A DNA stretch of 64,000 bases from Diploptera punctata. Its lineage: Eukaryota > Arthropoda > Insecta > Blattodea > Blaberidae. Positions 23,339 through 34,730 of this stretch are shown here, one piece after another; positions within the stretch are counted from its first letter, which is position 1; each line of letters opens with the position of its first letter. Under the pieces are notes generated by a model. That model had not been told where the DNA came from. It did no database searches and saw only the letters and a program-made list of their open reading frames with translations. Position numbers and translations under genes: made by a program. The stretch spans positions 877,501 to 941,500 of the forward strand of contig JASPKZ010003845.1 in the NCBI GenBank assembly GCA_030220185.1, in the 5' to 3' direction.

Positions 23339-24543
23339 TGGGCTAATGTACCTTGCTTATTATTATTCATATTGTGGAGTGTCCAGTTGCATGTTGGTGT
23401 AACATCTTGAAAGATTTTAATGCCTGTATTATAAGCCCAGAAATAAATACTGCGCGTCCAAGCTATGATACCGATTGCGAGGAGATCGTTGCATTTTTGT
23501 AATGCACACATAATGTGTGGAAGTAGTGACGTAAAAACTCATAGGCCTAATTCTCAATCTCGCCACTCAGTCTCGTCGTTTGGACTCACAGTATTTTTTA
23601 TGATATAAGCTATATCTTCTTGTAATAAATGAATGATTATTTGTTTGTTCGTATTTTATGCGCTGCCCTACCGTTCATCCAATTGTGATGGGGCTTTTTG
23701 CGAAATGTTTAGGAGTTTCCCGGGAAGGTTATAGGCTACGAGAGAGTTGTAACACTCAACCCCTTCAACCTTAAAATACGCCATTTGTAATGAAAAACGC
23801 GAAAAAAAAACAGTTGTTTCGATACTTATATGACTTACGCTGCCTAAACATAACAAATACACGAAACTAATGTATACAGAATTGAATATCTCAAACAACT
23901 CTAAAAAAAAGTCCTGGACATCATATGCTTATCTTTTATGGATAACTCACAATAACCATTTTTGTCTTTCATTGATGCCAAGAAGGTCGAGGTAAGTAGA
24001 TGCCCGGGTAAGCGTAGCAGCGCACGGCATCTATTCTTTCACGGGTTACTCACAATAATGAATTTTCTCTTTCAGGTTATTTATGCCAAGAAGATCGAGA
24101 TAAGTGGATTTCCGGGTAACACCGAGTAATTAGCACGGGGTATCTTAATATAATTACGATATATATTTATAGTTATTTTTCCTTTTATATATTCAACTAA
24201 ACATAAAACCACATTAAATTTCGTCTTTCAGCTCATTTATGCCAACAATATCGGGATAAGTAGATTCCCGGGCAACGCCGGGTAATTAGCACAGGGTATC
24301 TAAAAAATTGAATTACGACATATATCTTTTCATCTACTTATTCAACTAAACACAAAAACACATTAATTTTCGTCTTTCAGCTCGTTTATATCAAGGAGAT
24401 TAGATAAGTAGATTCCGGGGCAGCGCCGCCGGGTGATTACCCGGGGTATGTAAAAATAAGTACGATAAAAATGTATAATTATAATTATTTTTCCTTTTGG
24501 GTAATTAGCACGGTGTATATAAAAATAATTACGATATACATTA

Positions 24544-26157
24544 TGTCAATTTGTTATTCATACACTTAGATTTTATAATTGAAATAGCACAATTTTAATT
24601 CTCAGAATATTGCAATTATATTTTGCCATTAACTAAACATTTTCAGGTACACTTCTTTACATAATATATACAAATCAACAAATTCTATAAACATTTAACG
24701 TATAATATATTAAAAAACTTTAAAAGTTGTAAATTGTATAGTCACTTTTCTATTCATACAGTCAGAATGGGGAAAAAAAATAAAAAAAGAAGAAAAACAA
24801 AATGAACTGTCCTTAATACTTTGTAGGTAACCTTTAGCTTTAATAACAGCTTGACATCTACGCTGCATGTATCTAACAAGCCTATCACATATCTGAGGAC
24901 TGATTTTGCACCATTCTTCAGTAACCACCTTCTTCAATTCTTCATTGGAAGAAGGATTTCTGCTGTGGACCCTAGGTTTCAAAAACGCCCATAAATGTTC
25001 TATAGGGTTTAAGTCAGTAGATTGAGGAGGGGTTTTCAATTGCTTTGGCACGTTCCATGTCAACCAAGTATTATTTGAGTCCGCCGTATGTTTGGGGTCG
25101 TTATCTTGTGGAACATACCCAATTTTGCTGCACTTTGTTTAACATTCTTACGAAGAATGTCGTTATATACAAATTTGTCCATAACATTGTCAATGAACTG
25201 TATATTGCCAACCCCTTTTGCCGACATACACCCCCACAACATTATAGACCCACCCCCATGTTTTACTGTATTGGTCACATCATTATCCGCATTGGCTTTT
25301 CTCCAGACTCTATGAACGCCATCTGAACCGAACAGGTTGATTTTAGTCTCATCAGACCAGACAACATTATTCCAAAATGCCTGCCCCTTATTTACACGTT
25401 ATTTTGAAAGCTGTAGTCTTACAACACGGTTCTTTTTACTTACATACGGCCTTTTTTCTAGTCATTCTTCCATGATAGCCATTTCTGCGTAACACCTTCC
25501 AAACTGTCTCAGTACATACCTTTTTACCAGTAGAAACTTCTAGGGTAGACCGCAATTTTGGAGCACTAATTCTGGGGTTGAATTTCACTTGTCTCACAAT
25601 GGTTCTCTCCTCCTTTTCACTTAACTTCTTTTGTTTAGGTTTTCTCCGAACATTCTCTACTGAACCTTTATACTTGAATTTATTTAGTATATACTGTACT
25701 GTTGCATGACATTTGCCTATCAGTCGCCCTATTTTTCTCTAAGAATATCCCTTAAGTGCAAGATTTACAATTGTGTCCTTGAGATCAGAACTGAGTTCTT
25801 TACATTTACCCATTTTGGAGGCGACTGACTGCCAGTGTACACAACCAGCACAGTAGGCAGATGTAAACAAATGCACTACTTCATGTTGCATTAATGTTTA
25901 AGCAAGTTAGACAAGCAAATACACTGCAGTGTTTTCTTTAGTGTATGAATAGCAAATTGGCTTGTATTTGGGTGTAATAAAGATTATTTATTTTGATAAA
26001 ATTATGTTTATTTTATAATTAAGTTTTGAACTACATATTTAGATATAACTTAGTGTTTCCTTCAAACCACAATAAATATTTTTTCTTTACTTTTAAAAAC
26101 TTTCTGAAAATTGGATTTTATTAATAAAAGTGCCTATGTATAAATAGCAAATTGACA
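24544..26157 (-). mobile_element. Tc1-like transposon, 1614 bp, with TA target duplication
   Basis: The left end TGTCAATTTGTTATTCATAC (24544) and the inverted right end TGTCAATTTGCTATTTATAC (26157 reading inward) are terminal inverted repeats. Both are flanked by TA (24542-24543 and 26158-26159), the Tc1/mariner target. A further inverted word (CCAATTTGCTATTCATACAC, read on the minus strand near 25940-25960) forms a subterminal repeat. The length of about 1.6 kb fits the superfamily. It sits inside the Helitron-like 3' ladder, whose units resume at 26160. Confidence 0.9.
24710..25813 (-). pseudogene. Tc1-like DDE transposase, disrupted
   Basis: The start ATG at 25813 gives MGKCKELSSDLKDTIVNL, with a helix-turn-helix (KGYS-stop-RKIGRLIGKCHATV). 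Then come ENVRRKPKQK, RISAPKLRS and RKAVC-type linker sequence, WSDETKINLFGSDG (first Asp), VKHGGGSIMLWG, QDNDPKHTA (second Asp) and STDLNPIEHLW (Glu). Such enzymes cut out and reinsert the element. Disabling changes include a TAG at codon 25, stops before the first Asp block, and a frameshift between SAAKLG and the QDNDPKHT block. All catalytic motifs are still readable. Confidence 0.9.
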
Positions 26158-26461
26158 TACTGTAAATGTATAAATTAGTTTTCCTTTTGGGTAATCAGCA
26201 CGGAATATCTAAAAATAATTACGATATAAATGTATACATTATTTTTCCTTTTTACTTATTCGACTAACATAAAAACCCATTCATTTTCACTCACAGAGCA
26301 CGCCGGATAAATAGCTAGTTGAAAATAAATTTCTAAATCTAACCATTTTGATCTGTAAATCGTTTATTATATCTCTACTTATACTATTGAAGCGTTCGTT
26401 GCAACAACCATCAAACCTAGGTTAGCGGCTTTTTTTACACGCTTTATATTAGTTTGACCTG

Positions 26462-26572
<111 letters not shown>

Positions 26573-26705
26573 GTAACGGAATCTTTCAACGCGATTTTCA
26601 CCCACTTAAAATCATTGGATCGACTTGAAACTTTATATATTTGTAGAGGACCCGTGACAATACAATAATTTCATATTTATTTACACGCTTTATATTAGCT
26701 TGACC

Positions 26706-26707
26706 TG

Positions 26708-26781
<74 letters not shown>
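26706..26781. repeat. (ATCT)n microsatellite, second tract
   Basis: About 19 units at the same position of the next array unit, after the same leader TTAGCTTGACCTGTATC. Confidence 0.95.
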
Positions 26782-26782
<1 letters not shown>

Positions 26783-27471
26783 GTAACTGAATCTTTCAAA
26801 GCGTTTTTCACCCACTTAAAATAATTGGATCGACTTGAAATTTTGTATACTTGTAAAGGACCCGTGACGATACAATAATTTCATATTTATTTTCTAACAT
26901 CCTGGCCAGAATCATCAAAAAAAAAAGTCTTTGTATTTATGTAACGGAATCTTTGAGCACTATTTTCACCCACTTAGAAACATAGGATAGACATGAAACT
27001 TTGTACACTTGTAAAGGACCCGTGACAATACAATAATTTCATATTCATTTTCTAAAATCTTGGCCAGAATCATCAGAAAATCAAAAAAACTGTCTTTGTA
27101 TTTATGTAACGGAATCTTTGAACACGATTTTCACCCACTTAGAGACATTGGATCGACTTGAAACGTTGTACACTTGTAAAGAACCCGTGACAATACAATA
27201 ATTTCATATTTATTTTCTAAAATCCTGGCCATAATCATCAGAAAATCAAAAAACGTGTTTTTGTATCAATGTAACGGAATCTTTCAACGCGATTTTCACC
27301 CACTTAGAAACATTGGATCGACTTGAAACTTTGTATACGTGTAGAGGACCCGTGACAATACAATAATTTCATATTTTGTTTCTAAAATCCTGACCAGAAT
27401 CATCCGAAAATAAAAAAAAAATGAAAACTGGTATAATAGGTTGCGGACTTGTCGAGTTTTTAGTCGATCGT

Positions 27472-27561
27472 TGTAAGAGCTCAGTTGGTAGAGCAGTGAA
27501 CTCTTAGTGGTATATAATTTCAGTAATCCATACGTCGCTGGTTCAAATCCGGCTGGGAGGG
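27472..27561 (+). pseudogene. tRNA-Tyr-like pseudogene retaining an intron-like insert
   Basis: GCTCAGTTGGTAGAGC is a perfect D-arm, and GTCGCTGGTTCAAATCCGGC is a perfect T-arm region. Between them a stretch of about 20 bases (TAGTGGTATATAATTTCAGT) separates the anticodon-side halves, as the intron does in nuclear tRNA-Tyr. The 3' half ATCCATAnGTCGCTGG is tRNA-Tyr-like (recalled). The anticodon position reads CTT rather than GTA, and the 5' acceptor strand does not pair with TGGGAGG, so it is not a working tRNA. Confidence 0.6.
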
Positions 27562-27676
27562 TTTTTTTAATAGAAGAGTATTACTTTTAGCTCATACTAC
27601 AATAGTATCGAATTTAAAGATATTTACATTTTTATCTTATTCTGTAAAATATTAAAACTAAAAAATAAAAAAAAAA

Positions 27677-28125
27677 TAGTTTTAAAAAACTAAAAGAACA
27701 CGCTTTATTAGAAAACTAAAAAATGAAAAATAATTTTAATTTCCAACACGCTTGGGATAAATTAAAGTGGTCAACAAAAAAATCATCTCCAACACATATA
27801 GAATAAAATTAGAGTTATCAACAAAAAGAAAATAATTTTACCATCAAAAGCGTGGGGTGCTTTTTATGATTTTTACATTTTCTTCTTAGAGACTTTACTT
27901 TTACCAATATTTGTTTATTATCAAATATATTAATTGATATAGAGCACCCCACGCTTTTGATGGTAAAATTATTTTTTTATAGATAACTCTAGTTTTATTC
28001 TAGATGTGTTGGAGATGATTTGTTGACCACTTTAAATTTATCTTAAGCGTGTTGGAAATTAAAATTATTTTTCATTTTTGAGTTCTGTTTTCTAATAATG
28101 CGTGCTCTTTTAGTTTTTTAAAACC
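27677..28125. repeat. Foldback element with about 184-bp arms and an 80-bp loop
   Basis: The left arm 27677-27861 is the reverse complement of 27942-28125, with small indels and scattered substitutions. Matching words are TTTTAAAAAACTAAAAGA, TTTCCAACACGCTTG, CATCTCCAACACAT and CCATCAAAAGCGTGGGGTGC. The loop contains no frame. It would form a long hairpin if transcribed. Confidence 0.85.
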
Positions 28126-28299
28126 ATTATTTATTTCTGTTTACTTCACCATTAGCTTCTTGCATGCCTTATTATAAGTACACAAAGTTTCACGTTTCTA
28201 CCTATAAGTCAAACAACAAACACTGAATTAGCGGTTATGTTAGTGTGTTGTTGCATGCAGCGAGCAGTACTCGAATGAGCGTGCAGCTGAACTGTATAT

Positions 28300-28662
28300 T
28301 TGCTAAATAATTATTTACATGTTTTTGACAAAAACTGCTTGATATATTCAACTGGTAACCAGTTAGTAAACCAAAAGGAGTGTGAACATTTTGTGGTACT
28401 TAATGTAAATAAACTCCTGGCTGATAATTCTCGGGCCCGTCGTGTTAAAAGTAAACTGATAACAGCAGAATGGAGAAGAAATAATTCTAAGTTGAGGAGA
28501 AACAAGGAAATAGTATATTACGATGCAAGGTTGGGAAGTAGTTTTTACAAAAGCGAGGAAATGTATAAAAACCGAGCGATAGCGAGGATTTTAATTTCCG
28601 AGTTGTGTAAAACACTTCACAAACGTGTGTTGTACATTATTTTTTGTGCAATGGCGTTTTAA
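28300..28662 (+). CDS. Unrecognised 120-codon open frame
   Basis: The frame has mixed composition and a basic middle (NSRARRVKSKLITAEWRRN, NSKLRRNKE), unlike the low-complexity frames around it. It has no known motif, no signal peptide and no membrane segment. It lies between a foldback element and repeat H, with no promoter or splice signals I can argue for. It may be a chance frame or a piece of an unknown element. I do not recognise it. Confidence 0.2.
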   Translation: MLNNYLHVFDKNCLIYSTGNQLVNQKECEHFVVLNVNKLLADNSRARRVKSKLITAEWRRNNSKLRRNKEIVYYDARLGSSFYKSEEMYKNRAIARILISELCKTLHKRVLYIIFCAMAF

Positions 28663-28754
28663 AAATAATAAATAATAGTAAAATAATAACATTGCGTTCG
28701 TTATAAACAACTGACTAACGTTAACATTGTGAACATTGTTTATTAGTTGAGATT

Positions 28755-29085
28755 ACAGCAGGCCGTGACCCCAATCATCAATCAGTCATAAAATCAGTCA
28801 AGTAGGTATTCATTGTTTTATGTTGTTTCAAATAAAATTAAGTTAATTTAAAATCCAGTTATTTGTTTCGTATAATGTATATTAACACTAGCTTTTGGAT
28901 ATATTGTTGTATATACATTGTACGTAGTATACATAAAGGGCAGTGGTTTTACTTCCCGCACGAGGTTTTGCAATATTACGGTATAGTTATTTAGGTTGGC
29001 AACGCCGAAATGTAGGAAGTTGTACTTTCAATCGTGGTCGCCATTGCTGTAAGTACGACAGAACACACAATCGCGCAAAAAATCA
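28755..29085 (-). repeat. Repeat H, copy 1
   Basis: About 330 bp matching 38895-39250 in opposite orientation. Read on the minus strand: TTTTTGCGCGATTGTG, CGTACTTACAGCAATGGCGA, CAACTTCCTACATTTCGG, GGGAAGTAAAACCACTGCCC, and a far end with GGCCGTGA. The CTTACAG followed by nAATGGCGA looks like a splice acceptor before an ATG, but the frame is not conserved in the other copy. Confidence 0.7.
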
Positions 29086-29691
29086 TATTATCCTTGTCGA
29101 CAGGAAAGAGAATAAAACATAAGACACTAAGAGAAATGCTACCCAAACAAATGTTATGAAAATATGTATATAAACGTCCTGATATATTTATTCCCTTCCT
29201 TTTGGAGACTTGCTGACAAAAATTCTCAAGATTCGTTCCTATTAGGCTTGATAGAAACAAAAGTATTGCATACGTAACTAGTAAACCAAAATGAGGAAGT
29301 AACATTTTAATAACAATAGTAATATAATACAATTAAAGGGGACCCTCTAGTTAACACATGTACATTACACGAAGTAATAACCAAGCCAAAGTTAAAGCAA
29401 ATATAGATTTAGATTTATTTTAAATGGTGATAACGTCCGGCAGACCCTGATTTCCTGTGGTAGGGAATTCCATTTGCAAGAAGTGGAGATAGTACTATTT
29501 GCTCGCGTAAATTTGCGCACTTTTTAATTTAATTTGGCCACTAAAAAATTAGGGAGCGTAAAATAAGCGGAGTTTAAAAATCAGAGGTCCTGCTCTGAGT
29601 TATCTCAATTATGGTAGGTAAGTTTAGTAATTAAGAATACAATACCAATATTAATAAAATTCATATCACATTCCGTTGAGGTGAATAGTCA

Positions 29692-30180
29692 TAAGATAAA
29701 AAGTTCAATGTACCTGTTGGCAGTGCTGTCGTCCTCAATATTGTTAAAATTATGTATTTAAAATATTATTTGGAAACCTTTCGGAAGTTAACTTCCATCA
29801 TCAGCAGGATGAGTATGCACTACTAGTTGATATATCTAAGATATTGTAGACGTTGTTAGTCTTGATGCCTCACTAGTAGGAACTGACTGTTTTTTAACAT
29901 CTCGTATAGTGTATTGTACTTTTGGGGGTTGTTCTCATTTAGTAGTAATGTGTTGTTTATCTCTTTCATGGTTTCAAGTTCTTCTAGTACATTTATTTTC
30001 GCTTCTTTATCTCTGAACTATCGGAAGGGTATTTTCTTTTTGAGTCCATTCGGTGACCAGCGTTAATTATGTGTTTTGCATAAATTTATTTTCCACCATT
30101 TTACATGATTTCAACAAAGTTGAGGACGACGGCACCTACCAATAGGTACATTTTAATTTAATTTTAATGTTTATCTTATA
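29692..30180 (-). mobile_element. Penelope-like 3' remnant with inverted ends
   Basis: The minus strand carries VLEELETMKEINNTLLLN and NPQKYNTLYEML, then CTGATGATGGAAGTTAACTT and CCGAAAGGTTT, an arrangement I associate with Penelope-like 3' regions. The two ends (29692-29752 and 30113-30180) are inverted copies sharing TTGAGGACGACnGCAC and AGGTACATT. Assignment tentative. Confidence 0.4.
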
Positions 30181-30603
30181 AAAATACAGTAATTGTATCG
30201 TCTCTTAAAAATTTGTAGCATAACACTGTAGGTAATCTTGAATTATACAAATAATAATCATGCAATAATAAATCTATAAACAATTATAATTATTATACAA
30301 ATGAAACAATGCAAATACCGTAAATCGTCTATGCTATGAGAATTAGGAATTTAACGTGCATATAATTGTAGCATGTCATGTGTAACTGCGATACCGTCGT
30401 TCCGCATCTGTTCAAAATAAATTAAAAGTTCGTCTTACAGCGGGATATTTACCAGTTTTCGGGCCACTAAATGCCCTACTGTCACATCTATTATTTACCG
30501 CGTCTTTTTGTTTTCTCCAATAACTCACGTTGGATTAGATATCTCCGAATTCTCTTTCTGCTGCACGATTACCGAAAGGTTCCGCGAAACGTATCACTTT
30601 CAA

Positions 30604-30668
30604 TATATATATATATATACATGTACATAGTTTCTGCCCAAAAGCAGGTCTTTCACTGCAAACTCAGC
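30604..30668 (-). mobile_element. (TA)n plus SINE-A/Y tail fragment
   Basis: A short TA run, then TAGTTTCTGCCCAAAAGCAG, then GTCTTTCACTGCAA, which is the reversed extreme 3' end of the Y-type SINE-A tail. Confidence 0.55.
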
Positions 30669-31687
30669 ATTCTCTACTCTTTCCTTAACGCAGCATTCCT
30701 TTTGTATCCGCATTTATTTTAATACGGATGCTGTGAAATTATTATTCTTCCTATCTTGAAATAAATACAATTACAGGTATTTACTTTTGTAAAACTTGTC
30801 TGTACCAAGGGCAAGCATTGTTAAAGGAGCGGGACTTTGGGTTTCTTTGTGAAGCAGATAGTTCAGTTGCTAGTAAATGACCTACGTTAGAATGTAAGAA
30901 TTGACAAAGGAATTCAGGGAAGGAAAACTCCTACTACACTGAAAATAAAATGTAGGCCTCGCCTAAAACGTGTGCGCAAAATACACGGGACAAAATCAAA
31001 ATAATTCTTTAAAATATGACGCGTAAAATACGCGAGCCCCAAATTACGCGAACAAATGCGGTATGTGATGTTGAGTGATAGGATGTCATATATTGCGGTT
31101 TATAAAGCAATATCGTGTGATCTTGTGATCGTGTGTTTAAATTATGGTTGGAGGCTAGATAACTAGGAGTGGAAGTGTGTAGAATCTAAAATAAGAGAAC
31201 TAGACAGTCTAATTTTCTTCTATTTTAGAGATGGAGCCATCACAATTCGTGGAAAAATGAACAAATTTTATTTTCGGACAATATGAATCTTATACACATA
31301 TTATGAACACGCTGCAGTTTATCCGACGATCTGTCACTTATGTCAGTTAAGAACGTGGCAATAGTCAAAATGCGGCTTCACTAAGATTCGGACTAAAGTT
31401 CTTTTAAGACCTGAAGGAGGAAAGTTCTTGGGACGCTTTAGGGATTGCATTATAGAGAAGATGATTTTGGATGTTTATTTAGATACTCCAACTTACATTA
31501 GATTCTAGATAAAATCCTAAGTTTTTAACAACGTTGGAGTTTTAACAACATATAAGGAAATGACACTGCAAAATAGTTCATTTACCAGTAGCCTTCACAT
31601 AAAATGTGTAATATTTTATGAATTGTAAGTTAGGATTTCAACTCACTTGGTTTTAGACAAAAAAAATATATATACATATAGTAGTAT

Positions 31688-31985
31688 AGTAAAGTGATCC
31701 TACAACAGGACCGGAAGCCCTTGGGGTAGTAGGAGGTTAAGGCTCCCACTTTTCCTAGACAATCGGCACTTTATGTCAGCCGGGTTGTCAACCCTGCGTG
31801 ACGGCCGCCTTTACCCCCAGAAAAAAGTCTAGTACTCATTTCAGTTAGAGGCTGATTCGACCCCAGGGCCATAGTGCCGCCAGAGGGTTTGGGTCAGTTT
31901 AAAAATCCTGACTCCAACGGGACTTGAACCCTCGACCCTCAGGCTTGTAGCTCAGTGACTTAACCACTACGCTACGGCGTGCCCC
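31688..31985 (-). mobile_element. SINE-B with 14-bp target-site duplication
   Basis: Full-length reverse-strand SINE-B. The head CGCCGTAGCGTAGTGGTTAAG...GGGTTCAAGTCCCG lies at 31980-31910. The body and tail match 9961-10255. Both ends are flanked by ACATATAGTAGTAT (31674-31687 and 31986-31999). The insertion is therefore intact and relatively recent. Confidence 0.9.
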
Positions 31986-31989
31986 ACAT

Positions 31990-32130
31990 ATAGTAGTATT
32001 AACCATAATTTGATGGAGGTAAACTGTACAGGGCAGGATTGTAAAACATTAGCTTAGGATAGGGATATATGTAGAGCATATGTCCGTGCGGCCATTAACA
32101 TCGGGGTTTGATAGTGTTATTGAGTTGGTT
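31990..32130 (+). mobile_element. LINE-A 3' end in the left arm of an inverted duplication
   Basis: TTAACCATAATTTGATGGAGG...GTCCGTGCGGCCATTAACAT, then TTTGATAGTGTTATTGAGTT. This is the LINE-A terminus, present in mirrored form at 32690-32850. Confidence 0.75.
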
Positions 32131-32192
32131 AGTTGATTTCCACATAGAAATACTTCAGTACGACAATACACACTAATACTAAACATACATTA
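31990..32192. repeat. Left arm of about 200-bp inverted duplication
   Basis: Reverse complement of 32645-32850. The shared sequence includes both LINE-A 3' end and flanking non-LINE sequence (CCACATAGAAATACTTCAGT, ACACACTAATACTAAACAT). Confidence 0.85.
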
Positions 32193-32203
32193 CATATATA
32201 TAC

Positions 32204-32279
32204 ACTTGGGTAGCTCAGGTCGTTAGAGCGCTAAACTTACAGAGTTTAGAGACTCGGGTTCAAATCCCGACTCAAGCAT
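32204..32279 (+). repeat. tRNA-like unit 1
   Basis: A tRNA cloverleaf can be drawn: acceptor ACTTGGG/CTCAAGC (one mismatch and one G-T), D-arm GCTC-AGGTCGTTA-GAGC, anticodon arm CTAAAC-TTACAGA-GTTTAG (six pairs instead of five), T-arm TCGGG-TTCAAAT-CCCGA. The loop would give anticodon ACA, which is almost never used, so a working tRNA gene is unlikely. A tRNA-derived repeat is more plausible. Confidence 0.55.
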
Positions 32280-32504
32280 TCATTTTTCTTTTCATATCAT
32301 ATTTGCCTTCATTGCCAAATGTCAAAAATATAGTTATAACATCTAAATATACAAGGGTTACTGCTATAAAGTAAATATTCTCTTTAAAAATTTGCTTAAC
32401 TGTTTGTTAGCCACTAGATGTCAGTCGGAACGAATTTCCGCTACCTCTTGTATTAATTGAGAATACTACATAATTATATAAGAAAAATGTATGTTTGAAT
32501 TGGA

Positions 32505-32580
32505 ATACTTGGGTAGCTCAGGTCGTTAGAGCGCTAAACGTACAGAGTTTAGAAACTCGGGTTCAAATCCCGACTCAAGC
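32505..32580 (+). repeat. tRNA-like unit 2
   Basis: Direct repeat of unit 1, about 301 bp away, differing at two positions in the body (anticodon loop TTACAGA to GTACAGA; GAGACTCGGG to GAAACTCGGG). Both are followed by ATTCATTTTTCTTT, so the shared unit is longer than the tRNA-like part. Confidence 0.55.
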
Positions 32581-32599
32581 ATTCATTTTTCTTTCCTTG

Positions 32600-32613
32600 T
32601 CATATATATATAT

Positions 32614-32651
<38 letters not shown>
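32600..32651. repeat. (TA)n tract
   Basis: Interrupted TA run between tRNA-like unit 2 and the right inverted arm. Confidence 0.9.
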
Positions 32652-32654
<3 letters not shown>

Positions 32655-32850
32655 TAGTATTAGTGTGTATTGCCGTACTGAAGTATTTCTATGTGGAAAT
32701 AAACTAACCAACTCAATAACACTATCAAACCCCGATGTTAATGGCCGCACGGACATATGCTCTACATATATCCCTATCCTTATACTAATGTTTTACAATT
32801 CTGCCCTGTACAGTTTACCTCCCTCAAATCATATCTATTATTATTCTCGG
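32645..32850. repeat. Right arm of about 200-bp inverted duplication
   Basis: Mirror of 31990-32192. The LINE-A part continues further here than in the left arm. Confidence 0.85.
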
Positions 32851-33062
32851 CCTACCTGCTGGGAGGTTTCCTTCTGTTTTTTCACCAAGAAGTTTCCATA
32901 TCCCTTTTTCACTTAATATTCGTACTATATATCCTGCACATCTACGGCGCTTTTCGTATTACATTTGGTTTCCAATAATCTGTCTGTTCGTGACTATATT
33001 TTCCAAAAAATTCAATAAGGACAAATACTTGTAATATTTTCTCCTCCCTTAAAGTAAGAAGA
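32690..33062 (-). mobile_element. LINE-A fragment
   Basis: Minus-strand LINE-A end covering the terminus and back through GGTTTCCTTCTG, TTTCCATATCCC and CTTAAAGTAAGA blocks. No open frame. Confidence 0.7.
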
Positions 33063-33099
33063 GCCATCCACTGTTATGTAGTGGATTGGTGGGTTGTGT

Positions 33100-33300
33100 T
33101 CATTTATTCTAGTCTTGACGGTCGCGGGTTCATACCGGCCGGCGTCAATGGATTTTTAGGGTTAAAAAATCCAAGGGACATGATCTCCGTGAGGAACCTT
33201 AAGCTGTGGTCTCGAGTTTGAAGATGTTCAGGATCGTAAAAGAACCGCGTAACTAAAATCGTCTGGTTAAGAAACTTGCTACTAAGAGAGCACACATGTC
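33100..33300 (+). mobile_element. SINE-C fragment
   Basis: GGTCGCGGGTTCATACCGGC, GTCAATGGATTTTTAG, AAAAAATCCAAGG, TTGAAGATGTTCAGGATCGT. The tail is shortened. Confidence 0.7.
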
Positions 33301-33339
33301 CCCATCGAGACGAATTGGGATCAGCCAAAGTGAGACATA

Positions 33340-33891
33340 TAACACTGAGCAACAAAAAATAAACCTTTTTTTTTTGTCTCAGAAAGAAAAATATGTGATT
33401 CTAACAGTATTTTTTCTCCTGAATTCAAATATGATATCGGTTTTTCTCCATCACGCAAGGTTTCCGAGAGACAGGAATTTATAATTTCAAACACTTTAAT
33501 ATTTTCTACATTCGTAACTACACAATATCCGAACATTTGGACTCACCCTAGAAAGTAAGAAATTACGATTTACTGCTATATTTTCTGCTATATTTCGCCC
33601 TGTTGATGGTCCAACAATAATCGGCCAGCATATTAGAATTTCATTTGCCTTGATATCTCTTTTCCATAGCTGAAATCTCCTGAGTTAGCTCATTTGGTTT
33701 TATTTTACAATGGACAAATGGAAGAAAAAAGTTTATTAAAAATAATTATTTAAATCCATTAATTGAAACTGAAATAAAAAAAACTGTAGGTGATGGAGAA
33801 ATTTCGAATATATATTTGAAAACACGATAAAAACTGCATTAAGTGCAACTTTTGTTACTCATGAGACAAAAATCATGTTGACCAGTGTAAT
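33340..33891. mobile_element. Possible short terminal-inverted-repeat element
   Basis: The left end TAACACTGAGCAACAAAAAA and the inverted right end TTACACTGGTCAACATGAT share ACACTGnnCAAC, and both have TTTTGTCTCA a little further in. No transposase frame and no firm target duplication. It lies between SINE-C and a LINE-A scrap. Confidence 0.4.
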
Positions 33892-33985
33892 TGGCAGAAT
33901 AACAGTTTTGTATATTATTTTTAGTTTAACTTTTTTCAGAGAATTTTGGATCACAAGAGTCATTGTAATGTGATATGAATACAAA
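33892..33985 (-). mobile_element. Short LINE-A fragment
   Basis: GCAGAATAACAGTTTTGTAT and TTTAGTTTAACTTTTTTCAG match the LINE-A block seen at 41739 and 56715. Confidence 0.6.
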
Positions 33986-34695
33986 ATACAGAATTCGTTA
34001 TTTCTTAATATACTATGTTGCAATATTAAATTTTAGCAGATAAGAATGCGTGCATTAATAATGAATGTGTTTTCTTTTGTTTTAGGTAAGTGAACCAGAA
34101 CTCGGTCTTGTTAAGAATAAATTCTCTTCTTACGCTGTAAGTAGATTTTGTATTGTTACTAAGTACTAAGTTAGATGCTACTTAGATGTTACCAGAGTCT
34201 AATTTAAGCATTTTAGTAACCATGACAACAGAGGCGTATCACATTGAATTGAAATACCATAGAGCTGTAAACGATACAATAAACACTCATAGATAAACGA
34301 ACTGAAGACCATATGAAAAAAGGGGGGGAATGTTACAAAACCCAAGAATTGACCGTTAGGGTTATCTTTATTAGGAAGTTTTGCAGATAATTTTTTACGG
34401 TGGTTGGGAGCAGACCCGACGATCAACCCCCTACTTAGAGAACCTGGATTTGAATCGGGTTTCCAAGGCTAAAGAGTCCTCTTTCCCTCGTTGGCAGCCT
34501 CGCAACATGGGTACAGGGTCTGCTTCGTTGTGGCTTGCCAAGATGCTGTTTATTCATACAGGACAGGAATCTATAAGTTAATGATTGGCATGACCGTGTA
34601 GCACGAAAGATAAAAAAATAAATAAATAAGGAATTAGGAAACGGCGTCATGTGTAATAAACTTTAATGGTGATGAAATAACCGAGAGAATTTAAT
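33986..34695. other. No gene recognised
   Basis: A B-box-like word on the minus strand near 34455 (GATTCAAATCC) hints at an old SINE. Otherwise featureless. Confidence 0.4.
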
Positions 34696-34730
34696 TTTAA
34701 TGTCATCATCATCATAGTACATTCACGAAT

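Larger units (their letters stand above)
23615..26321 (+). mobile_element. Helitron-like element with tandem 3' units, interrupted by a Tc1 element
   Basis: Starts TCTTCTTGTAATAAATGAAT and carries the same body as 12369 (TTTATGCGCTGCCCTACCG, ATTGTGATGGGG, TCCCGGGAAGG). The 3' part is a ladder of units of about 150 bp, each ending in CCGGGTAAnnCCGGGTAATTAGCAC (units at about 24072, 24225 and 24374, plus partial ones). It ends at GCACGCCGGATAAATAGCTAG near 26321. A Tc1-like transposon occupies 24544-26157. No helicase is encoded. Confidence 0.6.
29495..31062. mobile_element. Possible pogo-like element, about 1.57 kb
   Basis: The left end reads TACTATTTGCTCGCGTAAATTTG. The right end, inverted, reads TACCGCATTTGTTCGCGTAA. 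Both begin at TA and share ATTTGnTCGCGTAA. Subterminal GCGTAAAATA/CGCG words recur. It separates two LINE-D segments. No transposase is readable, and the inverted repeats are imperfect. Confidence 0.4.
29405..31600 (-). mobile_element. LINE-D relic split by a pogo-like element
   Basis: 29405-29494 (GGTAGGGAATTCCATTTGCA, reverse-coding a WNSLP-type motif) and 31063-31600 (TTATGAACACGCTGCAG, CAATAGTCAAAATGCGGC, ATAGAGAAGATGATTTTGG) match consecutive parts of the LINE-D C-terminal region at 19580-20130. The reading frame is destroyed. Confidence 0.5.
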